A stretch of DNA of 44,540 bases from an uncultured Gemmatimonadota bacterium (GTDB taxonomy: Bacteria > Gemmatimonadota > Gemmatimonadetes > Gemmatimonadales > Gemmatimonadaceae), in assembly GCA_946480295.1 (NCBI GenBank), contig CAMLIT010000020.1, forward strand, positions 1 to 44,540. The letters are read 5' to 3'. Below the pieces are notes generated by a model that did no database searches, was not told the origin of the DNA, and worked only from the letters and a program-made list of their open reading frames with translations. The translations under genes were made by a program, and so were the position numbers. Below, piece after piece: positions 8,762 to 20,095 of the stretch (position 1 is its first letter; the number at the start of each line of letters is the position of its first letter).

Positions 8762-9445
8762 TTACCGTTGCGCGCCAGCCCCCGCCAGCCCCTCGCTGCG
8801 CCCGCTCGCCGGCAGCGGCGCCCCGAGGTATGCCAGGTAGACTCGGGCCAGCTCCGCGGAGAGGCCGTCGTCCACCACCCGCTCGGGGTGCGGCCACACC
8901 TCACCGAACAGCACCGTCTCCCGGAGCGCCCCCACGACGATCATGTACCCGAGCTCGATCGCCCGCTCCGGCTCTGGGTGCGACATCTGGTCGCGCCGCG
9001 GTAGCATGAGGACCTTCAGGCGATTGATGTACTCGGCGTTGACCTGCCGTGCCGACTGCTGGAGCACCGGGTCCACACGCGCCCGGAGGAAGAGGCTGCG
9101 CAGCAGGCCGCGACGTGCCCGATACAGCGCGACCGCCTCCCGGCAGAAGTGCGACACCACCTCGGCGATCGAGGCGCCGGCCCACCGCCCGGCATCCAGC
9201 TCCGAAGCGGCGCGCGCGTGCAGCTCCTCGAAGAACCGCTCGTCGAGCAGGTGCAGCAGGGCGTCCTTGTCCGGGAACCGACGGTAGAAGGCGCCGACGG
9301 TGACCCCGGCGCGGTGCATGATCTCGGCGAGGGTCGCCTCCGAGAAGATCTTCTCGTCGAGGACGTTCTCCGCGGCGTCCAGGATCCGGTCGAGGGTCTC
9401 CTGACTGCGGGTCTGCTGGGGGGGGCGAAAGCGTGGCGTCGTCAT
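8762..9445 (-). CDS. TetR/AcrR family transcriptional regulator
   Basis: This 227-aa protein has a clear TetR N-terminal helix-turn-helix (about residues 13-62): RSQETLDRILDAAENVL, then TLAEIMHRAGVTVGAFYRRF and PDKDALL. The C-terminal ligand-binding part is helical and not specific enough to name an inducer. TetR proteins are usually repressors that sense small molecules and commonly control neighbouring genes. Here the only divergent neighbour is a MarR gene, so the two may cross-regulate. The ATG at 9445 is 86 bp from the marR start. A minus-strand -10-like TATACT (9494-9489) lies in that gap. A rho-independent terminator follows at 8616-8641. Confidence 0.88.
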   Translation of the reverse strand: MTTPRFRPPQQTRSQETLDRILDAAENVLDEKIFSEATLAEIMHRAGVTVGAFYRRFPDKDALLHLLDERFFEELHARAASELDAGRWAGASIAEVVSHFCREAVALYRARRGLLRSLFLRARVDPVLQQSARQVNAEYINRLKVLMLPRRDQMSHPEPERAIELGYMIVVGALRETVLFGEVWPHPERVVDDGLSAELARVYLAYLGAPLPASGRSEGLAGAGAQR

Positions 9446-9488
9446 CGTGGAGTCGCCTCAGTGAAATTCGCCGCACGACCGCGGAATC

Positions 9489-9504
9489 AGTATAATGTCC
9501 GGAC
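9489..9504. promoter_or_regulatory. Overlapping divergent -10 boxes and GTCCGGAC palindrome
   Basis: TATAAT (9491-9496, plus strand, marR direction) overlaps TATACT (9494-9489, minus strand, tetR direction). Immediately downstream of the plus -10 is the perfect 8-bp palindrome GTCCGGAC (9497-9504), well placed to be a regulator operator. Clear -35 boxes are not visible on either side. Confidence 0.5.
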
Positions 9505-9531
9505 TGGATCTCGCATCCCCGGGAGCCGACG

Positions 9532-10014
9532 ATGGCCAAGAAGGACGGCGCAGTCCAGCGGGAATTGCAGCAGCGCGTCCCGTTCCGCACCCCTGGCGCG
9601 GAAGCCGCGGTCGGCATCATGCGTACCGCGTCGCTCCTGCAGCGGGCGATCTCGCAGGTCGTCGAGCCGCACGGCATCACGCGGCAGCAGTACAACGTCC
9701 TGCGCATCCTGCGCGGCTCGGGGGCGCAGGGGCTGCCGACGCTCACGATCCGCGACCGGATGATCGAGGAGGCGCCCGGCATCACGCGCCTCATCGACCG
9801 CCTGGAGCAGGCCGGCCTGATCTCGCGCGAGCGCTGCTCCCCCGATCGGCGTCAGGTGCTGTGCCGGATCAACGAGCGGGGGCTCGCGCTGCTCGATGCC
9901 CTCGAGGAGCAGGTGGACGGCGCCGTCGACCGCGCCGTCTCGCTGCTCGACGAACGGGAGCAGCGACAGCTCATCGCGCTCCTCGATCGCGTGCGCGCGG
10001 CGGTCCAGCACTGA
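9532..10014 (+). CDS. MarR family transcriptional regulator
   Basis: This 160-aa winged-helix protein has the MarR order: a dimerisation helix (AAVGIMRTASLLQRAISQVVEPHGITRQQYNVLRIL), the recognition region (TIRDRMIEEAPGITRLIDRLEQAGLISRE), and the wing with the family's DxR signature (CSPDRRQVLCRINERG). A C-terminal dimer helix follows. MarR proteins bind palindromic operators as dimers and are released by small phenolic or oxidant signals; the signal here is unknown. GGGAG lies about 8-12 bases before the ATG and supports this start. The gene overlaps the convergent glycosyltransferase gene by 44 bp at its 3' end. A TATAAT -10 box lies 35 bp upstream. Confidence 0.88.
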   Translation: MAKKDGAVQRELQQRVPFRTPGAEAAVGIMRTASLLQRAISQVVEPHGITRQQYNVLRILRGSGAQGLPTLTIRDRMIEEAPGITRLIDRLEQAGLISRERCSPDRRQVLCRINERGLALLDALEEQVDGAVDRAVSLLDEREQRQLIALLDRVRAAVQH

Positions 10015-11521
10015 TCGGCAGGCCGGCGTCGGAGGCGGGCCACCCACCCCTCCAGCCGAGCAGGATCCAGATCCGCCGCCTGGTGATGACGTCGCCGCGG
10101 CGCTCGAGGGGCACCAGCGCGCCCCGCCGTACCGCCGTGAAGAAGGGCGCGAGGCGCGCGGCGGTGGAGTGCATCCCCGGCACCTCGTCCAGCGCGAGGA
10201 CGAGATCGTCCCCGCGACGCGCCAGCTCCGGGAAGCCCGGCCAGAGGTCGTACTGGTTCGCGCGCCCCGACAGGTTCACCGAGAAGACCGTCGGCTGGTC
10301 GTGGGCGTGGAACGCGATCTCCGACGCGTCCTGGTACCGATCGGCGCCGAGCCACGACGCGGTGCCGCTCACCGCCGAGGCGGCGCGCTGCGCGGCCTCG
10401 GCCTGCTGCGCGAGGCGGTCGAAGCCGATCGCGCGCGCGATGGGGTCGCGTCGAGCGGGGATCGGCAGGAGTCGCCCGGTGATCGCGTGCAGGTACACGA
10501 ACCCCGAAAGCAGCCCCGCCAGCCAGTACCCGGCGACGAGCCACCGGCGCCCGATAGCGCCCCATGCGGCGATCGCCAGCAGCGGGATCGCCGCGATGTA
10601 GGTCGGCGCCGGCCAGTTCGCCTCGACTGGCCGCCGCAGCGCGCTCACGACGAAGAAGCCAAACGAGACCACGGCGACCACGGCGAGGAGCCGCGCCGCC
10701 GGCGCGCCGCTGCGCCACGCGCGCACGCAGGCGACGATCATCAGCACGAACAGGATCGGGGAGACGAGCCCCGCCTGGCCGCCGAGGAGGTCGAGCTCGC
10801 GCTTGACGGGGGAGCCGCTCGGCGCGCCGAGCCCGTGATGCACCTGGAACGCGAACGAGATCCAGCCGTGGTGCGCGTTCCACACGAGCACCGGCAGGAA
10901 GACGAGCGTGGCGACGATGCACGCGACGTACGGTCCCGGTTCGGCGAGACGCGGCCGCAGGTCGCGCCGGAACACGACGGCGAGCGTCACCCCGACCGGG
11001 AGCAGGATCGACGTGTACTTCGAGCAGAACGCGGCGCCGAGCGCGAGCCCGGTCAGCGTCCACCAGGCGAGCGACTCGCGCGTGCGCGGCGGCGCCTGGA
11101 CGGCCCGGACCACGAGGTAGAGACCCACCGCCGTCGCGGCGAGCAGCGGCGCGTCGGGCGTCGCGAGCACCAGCCCCGCGGCGGCGAGCGGCAGCACGGT
11201 CACGGCGACCGCGGCGTGCAACGCGGCGCGGTCGCCGCCGAGACGCCACGCGGTCGCGGCGAGGGCGATGGATCCGACCCACCCGGCGAGCACCGGGAAG
11301 AGCCGGACCGACAGTGCGCTCGGCCCCACGCCGGTGAGCGCGGCGAGCGTCGTCCCGGCGCGGATGAGCAGCGCGATTCCCGCGGGATGGTCGAAGTAGC
11401 CGGCGGCGAGATGGCGCGACCACTCCCAGTAGTACGTCTCGTCCGGGAAGAGCGGGATGAGCGCGGCGACGACGAGCCGCAGCGCCGCCGCCGCCGTGAC
11501 GATCGCGAACGCCTTCTTCAC
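9971..11521 (-). CDS. ArnT/PMT-like membrane glycosyltransferase
   Basis: From a GTG at 11521 (GTGA overlap with the stop of the preceding PHP gene) the protein is 516 aa. It has about 10-12 hydrophobic segments and the N-terminal GT39/GT83 signature: an acidic pair in FPDETYYWEW (Asp27, Glu28) and GYFDHPAG (residues 41-48). These enzymes move a sugar from a polyprenyl-phosphate donor onto a lipid or protein acceptor at the periplasmic face. The acceptor here is unknown; ArnT (lipid A L-Ara4N transfer) is only the fold relative. A soluble C-terminal region of about 150 residues follows the helices. The longer open frame upstream is rejected because it runs inside the PHP gene. It is translationally coupled to the PHP protein, so the two probably act in one envelope pathway. 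Confidence 0.75.
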   Translation of the reverse strand: MKKAFAIVTAAAALRLVVAALIPLFPDETYYWEWSRHLAAGYFDHPAGIALLIRAGTTLAALTGVGPSALSVRLFPVLAGWVGSIALAATAWRLGGDRAALHAAVAVTVLPLAAAGLVLATPDAPLLAATAVGLYLVVRAVQAPPRTRESLAWWTLTGLALGAAFCSKYTSILLPVGVTLAVVFRRDLRPRLAEPGPYVACIVATLVFLPVLVWNAHHGWISFAFQVHHGLGAPSGSPVKRELDLLGGQAGLVSPILFVLMIVACVRAWRSGAPAARLLAVVAVVSFGFFVVSALRRPVEANWPAPTYIAAIPLLAIAAWGAIGRRWLVAGYWLAGLLSGFVYLHAITGRLLPIPARRDPIARAIGFDRLAQQAEAAQRAASAVSGTASWLGADRYQDASEIAFHAHDQPTVFSVNLSGRANQYDLWPGFPELARRGDDLVLALDEVPGMHSTAARLAPFFTAVRRGALVPLERRGDVITRRRIWILLGWRGGWPASDAGLPISAGPPRARDRGAR

Positions 11522-12888
11522 GCCGGCCGCCGGCGGCGGACGGCGATCAGGCGCGCGGCGATCACGACGACCCACGTCCACACGGCCCACATCACGCGCT
11601 CGTCGGTGGAGAGCGTCGTGAACATCCGCCACGCCGCGATCCACGGCGCGAAGACGAGCGCGAGGGTGCTCCGACCGGGATCGGCGACCACGCGCTCGAC
11701 CACGGCCGTCGCGTGGCGGCGGTCGGTGCGCAGGGAGCCCTCGATCTGCGTCTCCAGCGAATCGGCGGACATGCCGCGCCACCCCGGGATGTCGAGCAGC
11801 GTCCAGCCGGGCGCCGTGCGTCCCCACCCGTGGTTGTCGGAGCCGACGACGAGCGCGAGGTCGAGGCTGTCCGCGAGGTGCACGATGCGGTCATGCTCGA
11901 GCCGCGTCTGCTGGAGGCCGCGCGGCGCGCCGTCCACGAGCTCGATGGCGCGGACGCCGGCGGTGGCCGGGCCGGCGGCCACCATCTTCGCCAGCTTCCC
12001 CGGGAGCGTCTCGATCAGCACCGGCTCGGCGCCGCGCAGCGAGCTCGTGAGCGTGAACGCCTGCACGTCCACGTCCTTCAGGTTGGGCGTGAGCAGCCCC
12101 TTGTAGCGCCGCCCGGCGCCGAGGACGTTCACGTGCTCGCCGTTGAAGTAGGCCTCGATCCCCTGAAGCAGCAGCGTGCCCTCGCCGGCCTGCGACGGAT
12201 TGTCGGCCTCCCCTCGCTCGGCGCCGGCGAAGCTCGCGTGGTCGGTGACGTAGGCGACATCGAAGCCGGCGTCGGCGTGCCAGTCGCGCACGTCGGCCGC
12301 CGTCCAGCCGTGCCGCCCGTCGTGCGAGTAGTGCGTGTGCGAGTGGAAGTCCGCCGCGAACACCTCGTTGTGGGCAGGATCGTCGATCGCCAGCGCGGCC
12401 ATCGGCCGCGGCGCCAGCGCGCCCAGCGCGTAGATGAACACGAGGCCCAGCAGGAAGAGCACCGCGTAGCCGACCTCCCAGGCCGCGCGCCGGCCCGCGT
12501 TCTCGCGGCGGCGACCGCGCCAGATCCGGTATGCGGCGTAGAGGACGATCGCCCAGAGCAGCAGCGCGATGTGCTGCCGCACGGTGAACAGCGTCAGCGT
12601 GTCGAGAACGTCGGAGAGCGGCGCGAGGGCGACGTAGCCCATCGGGCGCGAGAGACGCGCGATCGGGATGGGCCCGTGCGTCACGGCGTCGCGCACGGCG
12701 GGCTCGGCGAACGCCGCCGAGACGAGGACGACGATGGTGATGACGAGCGCGATCCACGGCAGGCGCCGGTAGAGCGGACGGGACGTGGCGCCGGGCTGCT
12801 CGCCGCCGCGCCGTGGCGGGGTCTGGTGAGGTCTGGGCAAGGGGAGTGCAGTCGGAAGGAAGGTGCTTGTACCGTGATCGGCCAGCAC
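11518..12888 (-). CDS. Membrane-anchored PHP-domain metal-dependent phosphoesterase-like protein
   Basis: With a GTG start at 12888 the protein is 456 aa. Three N-terminal hydrophobic segments (about 44-61, 106-121 and 139-158) precede the PHP domain. The PHP domain opens with ADFHSHTHYSHDG (His182, His184, His186, His189, Asp190) and continues with YVTDHASFAG, GIEAYFNGEHVNVLG and VVGSDNHGWG, which are the expected metal ligands. A final transmembrane helix (VMWAVWTWVVVIAARLIAV) sits at the C-terminus. PHP domains are typically phosphatases, for example of histidinol phosphate or DNA; a membrane version could act on lipid-linked or envelope phosphates, but the substrate is unknown. The start is uncertain: it was chosen because a TACAAT -10 sits 7 bases upstream, and longer frames would run into the divergent gene. 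It overlaps the glycosyltransferase start (GTGA). Confidence 0.7.
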   Translation of the reverse strand: MLADHGTSTFLPTALPLPRPHQTPPRRGGEQPGATSRPLYRRLPWIALVITIVVLVSAAFAEPAVRDAVTHGPIPIARLSRPMGYVALAPLSDVLDTLTLFTVRQHIALLLWAIVLYAAYRIWRGRRRENAGRRAAWEVGYAVLFLLGLVFIYALGALAPRPMAALAIDDPAHNEVFAADFHSHTHYSHDGRHGWTAADVRDWHADAGFDVAYVTDHASFAGAERGEADNPSQAGEGTLLLQGIEAYFNGEHVNVLGAGRRYKGLLTPNLKDVDVQAFTLTSSLRGAEPVLIETLPGKLAKMVAAGPATAGVRAIELVDGAPRGLQQTRLEHDRIVHLADSLDLALVVGSDNHGWGRTAPGWTLLDIPGWRGMSADSLETQIEGSLRTDRRHATAVVERVVADPGRSTLALVFAPWIAAWRMFTTLSTDERVMWAVWTWVVVIAARLIAVRRRRPA

Positions 12889-12894
12889 CGAGAC

Positions 12895-12901
12895 TATTGT
12901 A
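12895..12901. promoter_or_regulatory. Shared divergent -10 region
   Basis: TACAAT reads on the minus strand (12901-12896) and TATTGT on the plus strand (12895-12900), so both divergent genes would use the same seven bases. The minus gene starts only 7 bases after its -10, implying a leaderless mRNA. The plus gene starts 23 bases after. A TTGACG on the minus strand (12918-12913) is only 11 bp away, too close to be a normal -35. An alternating GC run fills the gap. Confidence 0.4.
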
Positions 12902-12923
12902 GCGCGCGCGCGCGTCAACCCAC

Positions 12924-14972
<2,049 letters not shown>

Positions 14973-14977
14973 GCGAG

Positions 14978-14994
14978 GGCGCGAGGCGCGCGCC
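14978..14994. terminator. Short GC hairpin between convergent genes
   Basis: GGCGCG (14978-14983) pairs with CGCGCC (14989-14994) across a 5-base loop in the 24-bp gap between two convergent stops. There is no T-tract, so its role is weakly supported. Confidence 0.3.
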
Positions 14995-14996
14995 GG

Positions 14997-15818
14997 CTAC
15001 CGCATCCAGTGGCGCGTGGCGCTCCAGTGCTTCGGCTCGAAGACGTCGTCGGAGAGCGGCACGTCCGTGCGCACGTCGGCGTACTGCTCGGTGATCGTCT
15101 TCCGGCCGTTCGTCAGCGACACCACCTGCGTCGCGACCCAGCCGTCGCCCGCCCGCTCGTAGTTCTCGAAGCGGACGTCCTGACGGTAGGGCGTGCCGCC
15201 GCGCACCTGCGTCTGGAGCAGGCGCACGAACAGCAGGTCGTCCCGCGTCACCCAGAACTGCGTGGAGGTCGAGTCGCCGGCGAGCGCGCCGACGACGTAC
15301 ACGGGCTTTCCCGCCCACGTGGCGTCGTGGAACTTCGCGAGGTCGAAGCCGAGCGCGCGCAGGATGCGCGCGCTGCGCTCGACGGGCTGCGTGTACACGT
15401 CGAAGCCGAGGACGAGCAGGTCGTTGCGCCCGCTGTCGGCGCGGACGAGGCGCCCGTTCGCGAAGCGGTAGACGCTGTCGCCGGCGAAGAGCACGCCGCT
15501 GCCGAGCGTGTCGGTGTCGATGCGCAGCATGCCGGGCAGGCGCAGCGCCTCGTGCCAGGTCTGGACCAGCTCCCCGCCGTTCGGGCGGTGGATGGTGGTC
15601 GTCTGGCGGAAGGTGAGGGTGCGGTACCACCTGCCCGCATAACGGGCGTGCATGGCGGCGAGGAGGTCGGCGGCGCTGCGCACGGGCGCGGCGGCCGCGT
15701 GCTCGGCGGGCGCGGGGCCGGGCGACGGCACGGCGCGCGGGCTGCGCGCGCAGGCGGCGAGCGCCACCGGGGCGGCGGCGCAGCGGAGGAGGCGCGAGAC
15801 GGCGGAGCGAGGAGACAT
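14997..15818 (-). CDS. Putative lipoprotein of unknown function
   Basis: From the ATG at 15818 the protein is 273 aa. A short basic start and hydrophobic stretch end in VALAAC, a lipobox with Cys23, so it should be lipidated and sit in the envelope. The mature part begins with an Ala/Pro-rich linker, then a single domain of alternating strands (WYRTLTFRQTTTIHRPNGGELVQTWHEALRLPGMLRIDT, FWVTRDDLLFVRLLQ). That pattern resembles outer-membrane lipoprotein-sorting or sugar-binding folds of the LolA/LolB type, but I do not recognise a named family. The frame is open upstream to 15950; that start is rejected because it would lose the lipobox position. It lies alone, divergent from the cyclase operon by 131 bp. 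Confidence 0.65.
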   Translation of the reverse strand: MSPRSAVSRLLRCAAAPVALAACARSPRAVPSPGPAPAEHAAAAPVRSAADLLAAMHARYAGRWYRTLTFRQTTTIHRPNGGELVQTWHEALRLPGMLRIDTDTLGSGVLFAGDSVYRFANGRLVRADSGRNDLLVLGFDVYTQPVERSARILRALGFDLAKFHDATWAGKPVYVVGALAGDSTSTQFWVTRDDLLFVRLLQTQVRGGTPYRQDVRFENYERAGDGWVATQVVSLTNGRKTITEQYADVRTDVPLSDDVFEPKHWSATRHWMR

Positions 15819-15949
15819 GGTCGGCGTGATGGTCTCCCTGAAGCATAACGGAGCCGGCGGCGGCCTCCAGTATGCAGTCGGGACGGCGGCCGGTGGCGAG
15901 CCCGCACCGGAGTCGCGTAGGTTGATCCAGAACTCGAACGGAACGTGCA

Positions 15950-16579
15950 ATGCCGCGAATCTACGACGTGAGTGTGCCGGTCGTCACGGGCGGCCTCGTG
16001 TATCCCGGCAACCCGGAGATCGACATCACGCCGCAGCAGGCCATCTCCCAGGGCGCGGGCGCCAACGTCTCGCGCGTGGACTTCGGCTCGCACACCGGCA
16101 CGCACGTCGATGCGCCGAAGCACTTCTTCGACGACGGCACGCCGGTGGACCGGCTGCCGCTCGACGTGCTCATGGGCCCCGCGCTCCTCGTGGAGTTCCC
16201 GGCCGACCTCATGGCCATCACCGAGGCGGCGCTCCGCACGCACGATCTCGTTGGGCAGGAGCGCATCCTCCTGCGCACGCGCAACTCCGGCTTCATCCGG
16301 AACCGCGACTTCGTGCGCGACTACACCTATCTCGCCCCGGACGGCGCCGCGTACCTCGCGAGCCTCGGCGTGCGGCTCGTCGGGATCGACTACCTCTCGA
16401 TCGAGCAGTTCCATTCGGGCCACCATCGCACGCACCGCACGCTCCTCGAGCGCGGCATCGTGATCGTGGAGGGGCTCGACCTCTCCGAGCCGCCGGCCGG
16501 CCGGTACGAGCTGGTCTGCCTCCCCCTGCGCCTCGCGGGGCTGGACGGGGCGCCGGCGCGCGCGGTGCTCGTCGCATGA
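15950..16579 (+). CDS. Cyclase-family metal-dependent hydrolase (KynB/isatin hydrolase fold)
   Basis: This 209-aa protein carries the family metal motif SHTGTHVDAPKH (His48, His52, Asp54, His58), plus GIDYLSIEQ and a His-rich HHRTHRTLL segment, matching PF04199. Characterised members use a divalent metal to open amide or lactam bonds: N-formylkynurenine formamidase and isatin hydrolase. No kynurenine-pathway gene is nearby. Instead it leads an operon with a HAD phosphatase (ATGA overlap), gnd and zwf. The N-terminus is compact, so the ATG is convincing. A role on a cyclic intermediate of sugar-acid metabolism is a hypothesis only; formamidase or an unrelated hydrolase is equally possible. Confidence 0.83.
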   Translation: MPRIYDVSVPVVTGGLVYPGNPEIDITPQQAISQGAGANVSRVDFGSHTGTHVDAPKHFFDDGTPVDRLPLDVLMGPALLVEFPADLMAITEAALRTHDLVGQERILLRTRNSGFIRNRDFVRDYTYLAPDGAAYLASLGVRLVGIDYLSIEQFHSGHHRTHRTLLERGIVIVEGLDLSEPPAGRYELVCLPLRLAGLDGAPARAVLVA

Positions 16580-17187
16580 GCGCGGACATCGCGCAGGTCT
16601 TCTTCGACATCGGCGGCGTGCTCGGCAGCAACGGCTGGGACCGCGAGCAGCGCAGCGCCGCCGTCGAGCACTTCGGGCTGGACGCCGAGGACTTCCAGTA
16701 CCGGCACGAGGAGACGGTCGGCGCCCTCGAGTCGGGGGAGATCCCCCTCGACGAGTACCTCGACGTCACCGTCTTCTCGGAGCCGCGGCCGTTCAGCCGC
16801 GCGGAGTTCAAGGAGTTCATGTTCGCGCTGAGCGAGCCGTTCCCCGACAGCATCGCCGTCGCGCGCGAGCTGCGCGAGCGGTCCGCGGCGCGGATGATGA
16901 CCCTCAACAACGAGTCGCGGGAGCTCAACGTCTTCCGCATCCAGCGCTTCGGCCTCTGCGCGATCTTCTCGACGTTCTTCACCTCGTGCTGGCTCGGAGT
17001 TCGCAAGCCGACGCGCGAGATGTACGAGAAGGCGATCGGGATGACGCAGACCGACCCGCGGCGCTGCCTGTTCGTGGACGACCGCGAGCAGAACCTCGCG
17101 CCGGCGCGCGCGCTGGGCATGCGGACGATTCGCTTCGAGAGCGCGCCGCAGCTGCGCGCGGCGCTCACCGAGTACGGACTTCTATGA
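16576..17187 (+). CDS. HAD-superfamily hydrolase, YihX-like (subfamily IA)
   Basis: This 203-aa protein overlaps the cyclase gene by ATGA. Motif I is VFFDIGGVLG: nucleophile Asp11, with Gly in the place of the usual second Asp, as in YihX-type and epoxide-hydrolase-N-type HADs (DLGNV/DFGGV). Motif II lies in LNNESREL, motif III is the Lys of GVRKPTREMY, and motif IV is the acidic pair in FVDDREQN. A helical cap lies between motifs I and II. YihX dephosphorylates alpha-glucose 1-phosphate, so a sugar-phosphatase role would fit the gnd/zwf operon, but the substrate is not shown. The stop is 13 bp before gnd. Confidence 0.83.
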   Translation: MSADIAQVFFDIGGVLGSNGWDREQRSAAVEHFGLDAEDFQYRHEETVGALESGEIPLDEYLDVTVFSEPRPFSRAEFKEFMFALSEPFPDSIAVARELRERSAARMMTLNNESRELNVFRIQRFGLCAIFSTFFTSCWLGVRKPTREMYEKAIGMTQTDPRRCLFVDDREQNLAPARALGMRTIRFESAPQLRAALTEYGLL

Positions 17188-17200
17188 GGACGACGACGAC

Positions 17201-18099
17201 ATGCAACTGGCGATGATCGGGCTCGGACGGATGGGCGGGAACATGGTGGAGCGGCTGATGCGCCACGGGCACACGGCCGTCGTCTACGACCGCGACCCCG
17301 AGACCGTGGCGAAGTACGTGAAGATGGGCGCGACGGGCGCGCGCGACCTCGGGGAGGTCGTGGGCAAGCTGCAGGCGCCGCGCATCGTCTGGATCATGGT
17401 GCCCGCCGGCGCGCCGGTGGACGAGACGATCGAGGCGCTCGCGCCCCAGCTCGCGAAGGGCGACATCATCATCGACGGCGGCAACTCGAACTTCCACGAC
17501 ACCATGCGCCGCGCCGCGGCCCTCGCCCCGCGCGGCCTCGAGTTCGTCGACTGCGGCACGAGCGGCGGCGTGTGGGGACTCGAGAACGGCTACTGCCTCA
17601 TGGTGGGGGGCTCCGACGGCGCCGTGAAGCACTGCGAGCCGATCTTCCTCGCCCTCGCCCCGGAGCACGGCTACGCGCACGTCGGCCCCTCCGGCGCCGG
17701 CCACTACGTGAAGATGGTGCACAACGGCATCGAGTACGGGCTGCTCCAGGCGTACGCCGAGGGCTACGAGATCCTGCACGAGTCGAAGGAGTTCACGCTC
17801 GACCTCGAGCAGATCGCCAACGTCTGGCAGTACGGCAGCGTGGTGCGCTCGTGGCTCAACGAGCTCGCCGCGCGCGCGTTCGAGACGGAGGGCACCGACC
17901 TCGCGGGGCTCAAGGGCTGGGTCGCCGACTCCGGCGAGGGACGCTGGACGGTGCTCGAGGCGATCGACGAGAACGTGCCGGCGCCGGTCATCACGCTCTC
18001 GCTGCTCATGCGCTTCCGCTCGCGCCAGCCCGATTCGTACTCGGCGAAGGTGATCGCCGCGCTGCGCAACGAGTTCGGCGGCCACGCGGTGAAGCACTC

Positions 18100-18103
<4 letters not shown>
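17201..18103 (+). CDS. gnd: 6-phosphogluconate dehydrogenase, decarboxylating (short form)
   Basis: This 300-aa enzyme is the short GndA/YqeC type. The N-terminal Rossmann motif is IGLGRMGGNM (GxGxxG at residues 7-12). Next come IIDGGNSNFHD (substrate binding), CGTSGGVWGLENGYCLMVGG, and the catalytic segment GHYVKMVHNGIEYGLLQAYAEGYEIL with the Lys and Asn of the active site. It oxidises 6-phosphogluconate to ribulose 5-phosphate and CO2, giving NADH or NADPH; the short forms are often NAD-preferring, and Asp30 of YDRDPE just after the second strand suggests NAD use. The last bases overlap the zwf ATG. It is the third gene of the operon. Confidence 0.93.
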
Positions 18104-19704
<1,601 letters not shown>

Positions 19705-19736
19705 GGGAGGGGCGAGGGGCGGGGGACGAGGGGCGA
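19705..19736. repeat. G-rich heptamer tandem tract after zwf
   Basis: Directly after the zwf stop, words of the type GAGGGGC and GGGGGAC are repeated. The same style recurs at 19998-20026, 20074-20095, 24121-24160 and 24236-24260. Confidence 0.55.
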
Positions 19737-19738
19737 CC

Positions 19739-19764
19739 GCGCGCGCGGCGCCCGCCGCGCGCGC
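19739..19764 (+). terminator. 12-bp GC hairpin downstream of zwf
   Basis: GCGCGCGCGGCG (19739-19750) and CGCCGCGCGCGC (19753-19764) are exact reverse complements with a 2-base spacer (effective loop at least 4). It lies 35 bp after the zwf stop and would end the operon or pause polymerase. There is no T-tract. Confidence 0.5.
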
Positions 19765-19810
19765 CGGCCTCCGCGCTCCGCCGCCCCCGCGCCGCCGAGC
19801 GCCCCCGCGG

Positions 19811-19996
19811 ATGCGCGGAACCCCTCCTGCTTCCGGACCCGGCGCGGACGACGGTCCGGGCGATCGCCCGGACCGCCCCGCCGGCACGCCGTCGGAGGTC
19901 TGCGACTACTGCGGCTCCGACCAGCTCGTGTGGCGCAAGTGCAAGCTCGTGTGCCTGAACTGCGGCCAGATCAACAAGAGCTGCGCGGATCTCTAG
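19811..19996 (+). CDS. Small zinc-ribbon protein of unknown function
   Basis: This is a 61-aa open frame. The first 29 residues are Pro/Gly/Asp-rich and disordered-looking. The rest is a compact ribbon: CDYCGS (Cys31, Cys34), then WRKCKLVCLNCGQINKSCADL (Cys44, Cys48, Cys51, Cys58). Two CxxC knuckles 14 residues apart fit one zinc. The sharply conserved-looking C-terminus and its high cysteine content argue that it is a real gene, not a chance frame. The start is uncertain because no Shine-Dalgarno is visible and the disordered head could be partly untranslated. It may be read through from zwf. Function is unknown; nucleic-acid or protein binding is the usual guess for ribbons. Confidence 0.65.
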   Translation: MRGTPPASGPGADDGPGDRPDRPAGTPSEVCDYCGSDQLVWRKCKLVCLNCGQINKSCADL

Positions 19997-19997
19997 A

Positions 19998-20095
19998 GGG
20001 GCGAGGGTCGAGGGTCGAGGGTCGAGATGGAGTCCATCGCGACGGTCACGTGCATCGCGCATGGAGGCCCCGTCTCGACCCTCGACCCTCGCCCC
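19998..20095. repeat. 22-bp perfect inverted repeat made of GAGGGTC units
   Basis: The arm 19998-20019 is the exact reverse complement of 20074-20095, with 54 bases between them. The left arm continues as a third GAGGGTC unit to 20026. It sits exactly between the stops of the zinc-ribbon gene and the response-regulator gene, so transcripts from either side would form a long stem. It may act as a bidirectional terminator or mRNA-end protector. Confidence 0.75.

Noticed and set aside
12896..12918. TTGACG/TACAAT as a classical -35/-10 pair
   Set aside because: The spacer is only 11 bp, too short for sigma-70; only the -10 is kept as a candidate.
19705..20095. CRISPR-like array from the repeated GAGGGTC units
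   Set aside because: Units are 7 bp and contiguous without spacers; no cas genes are nearby.
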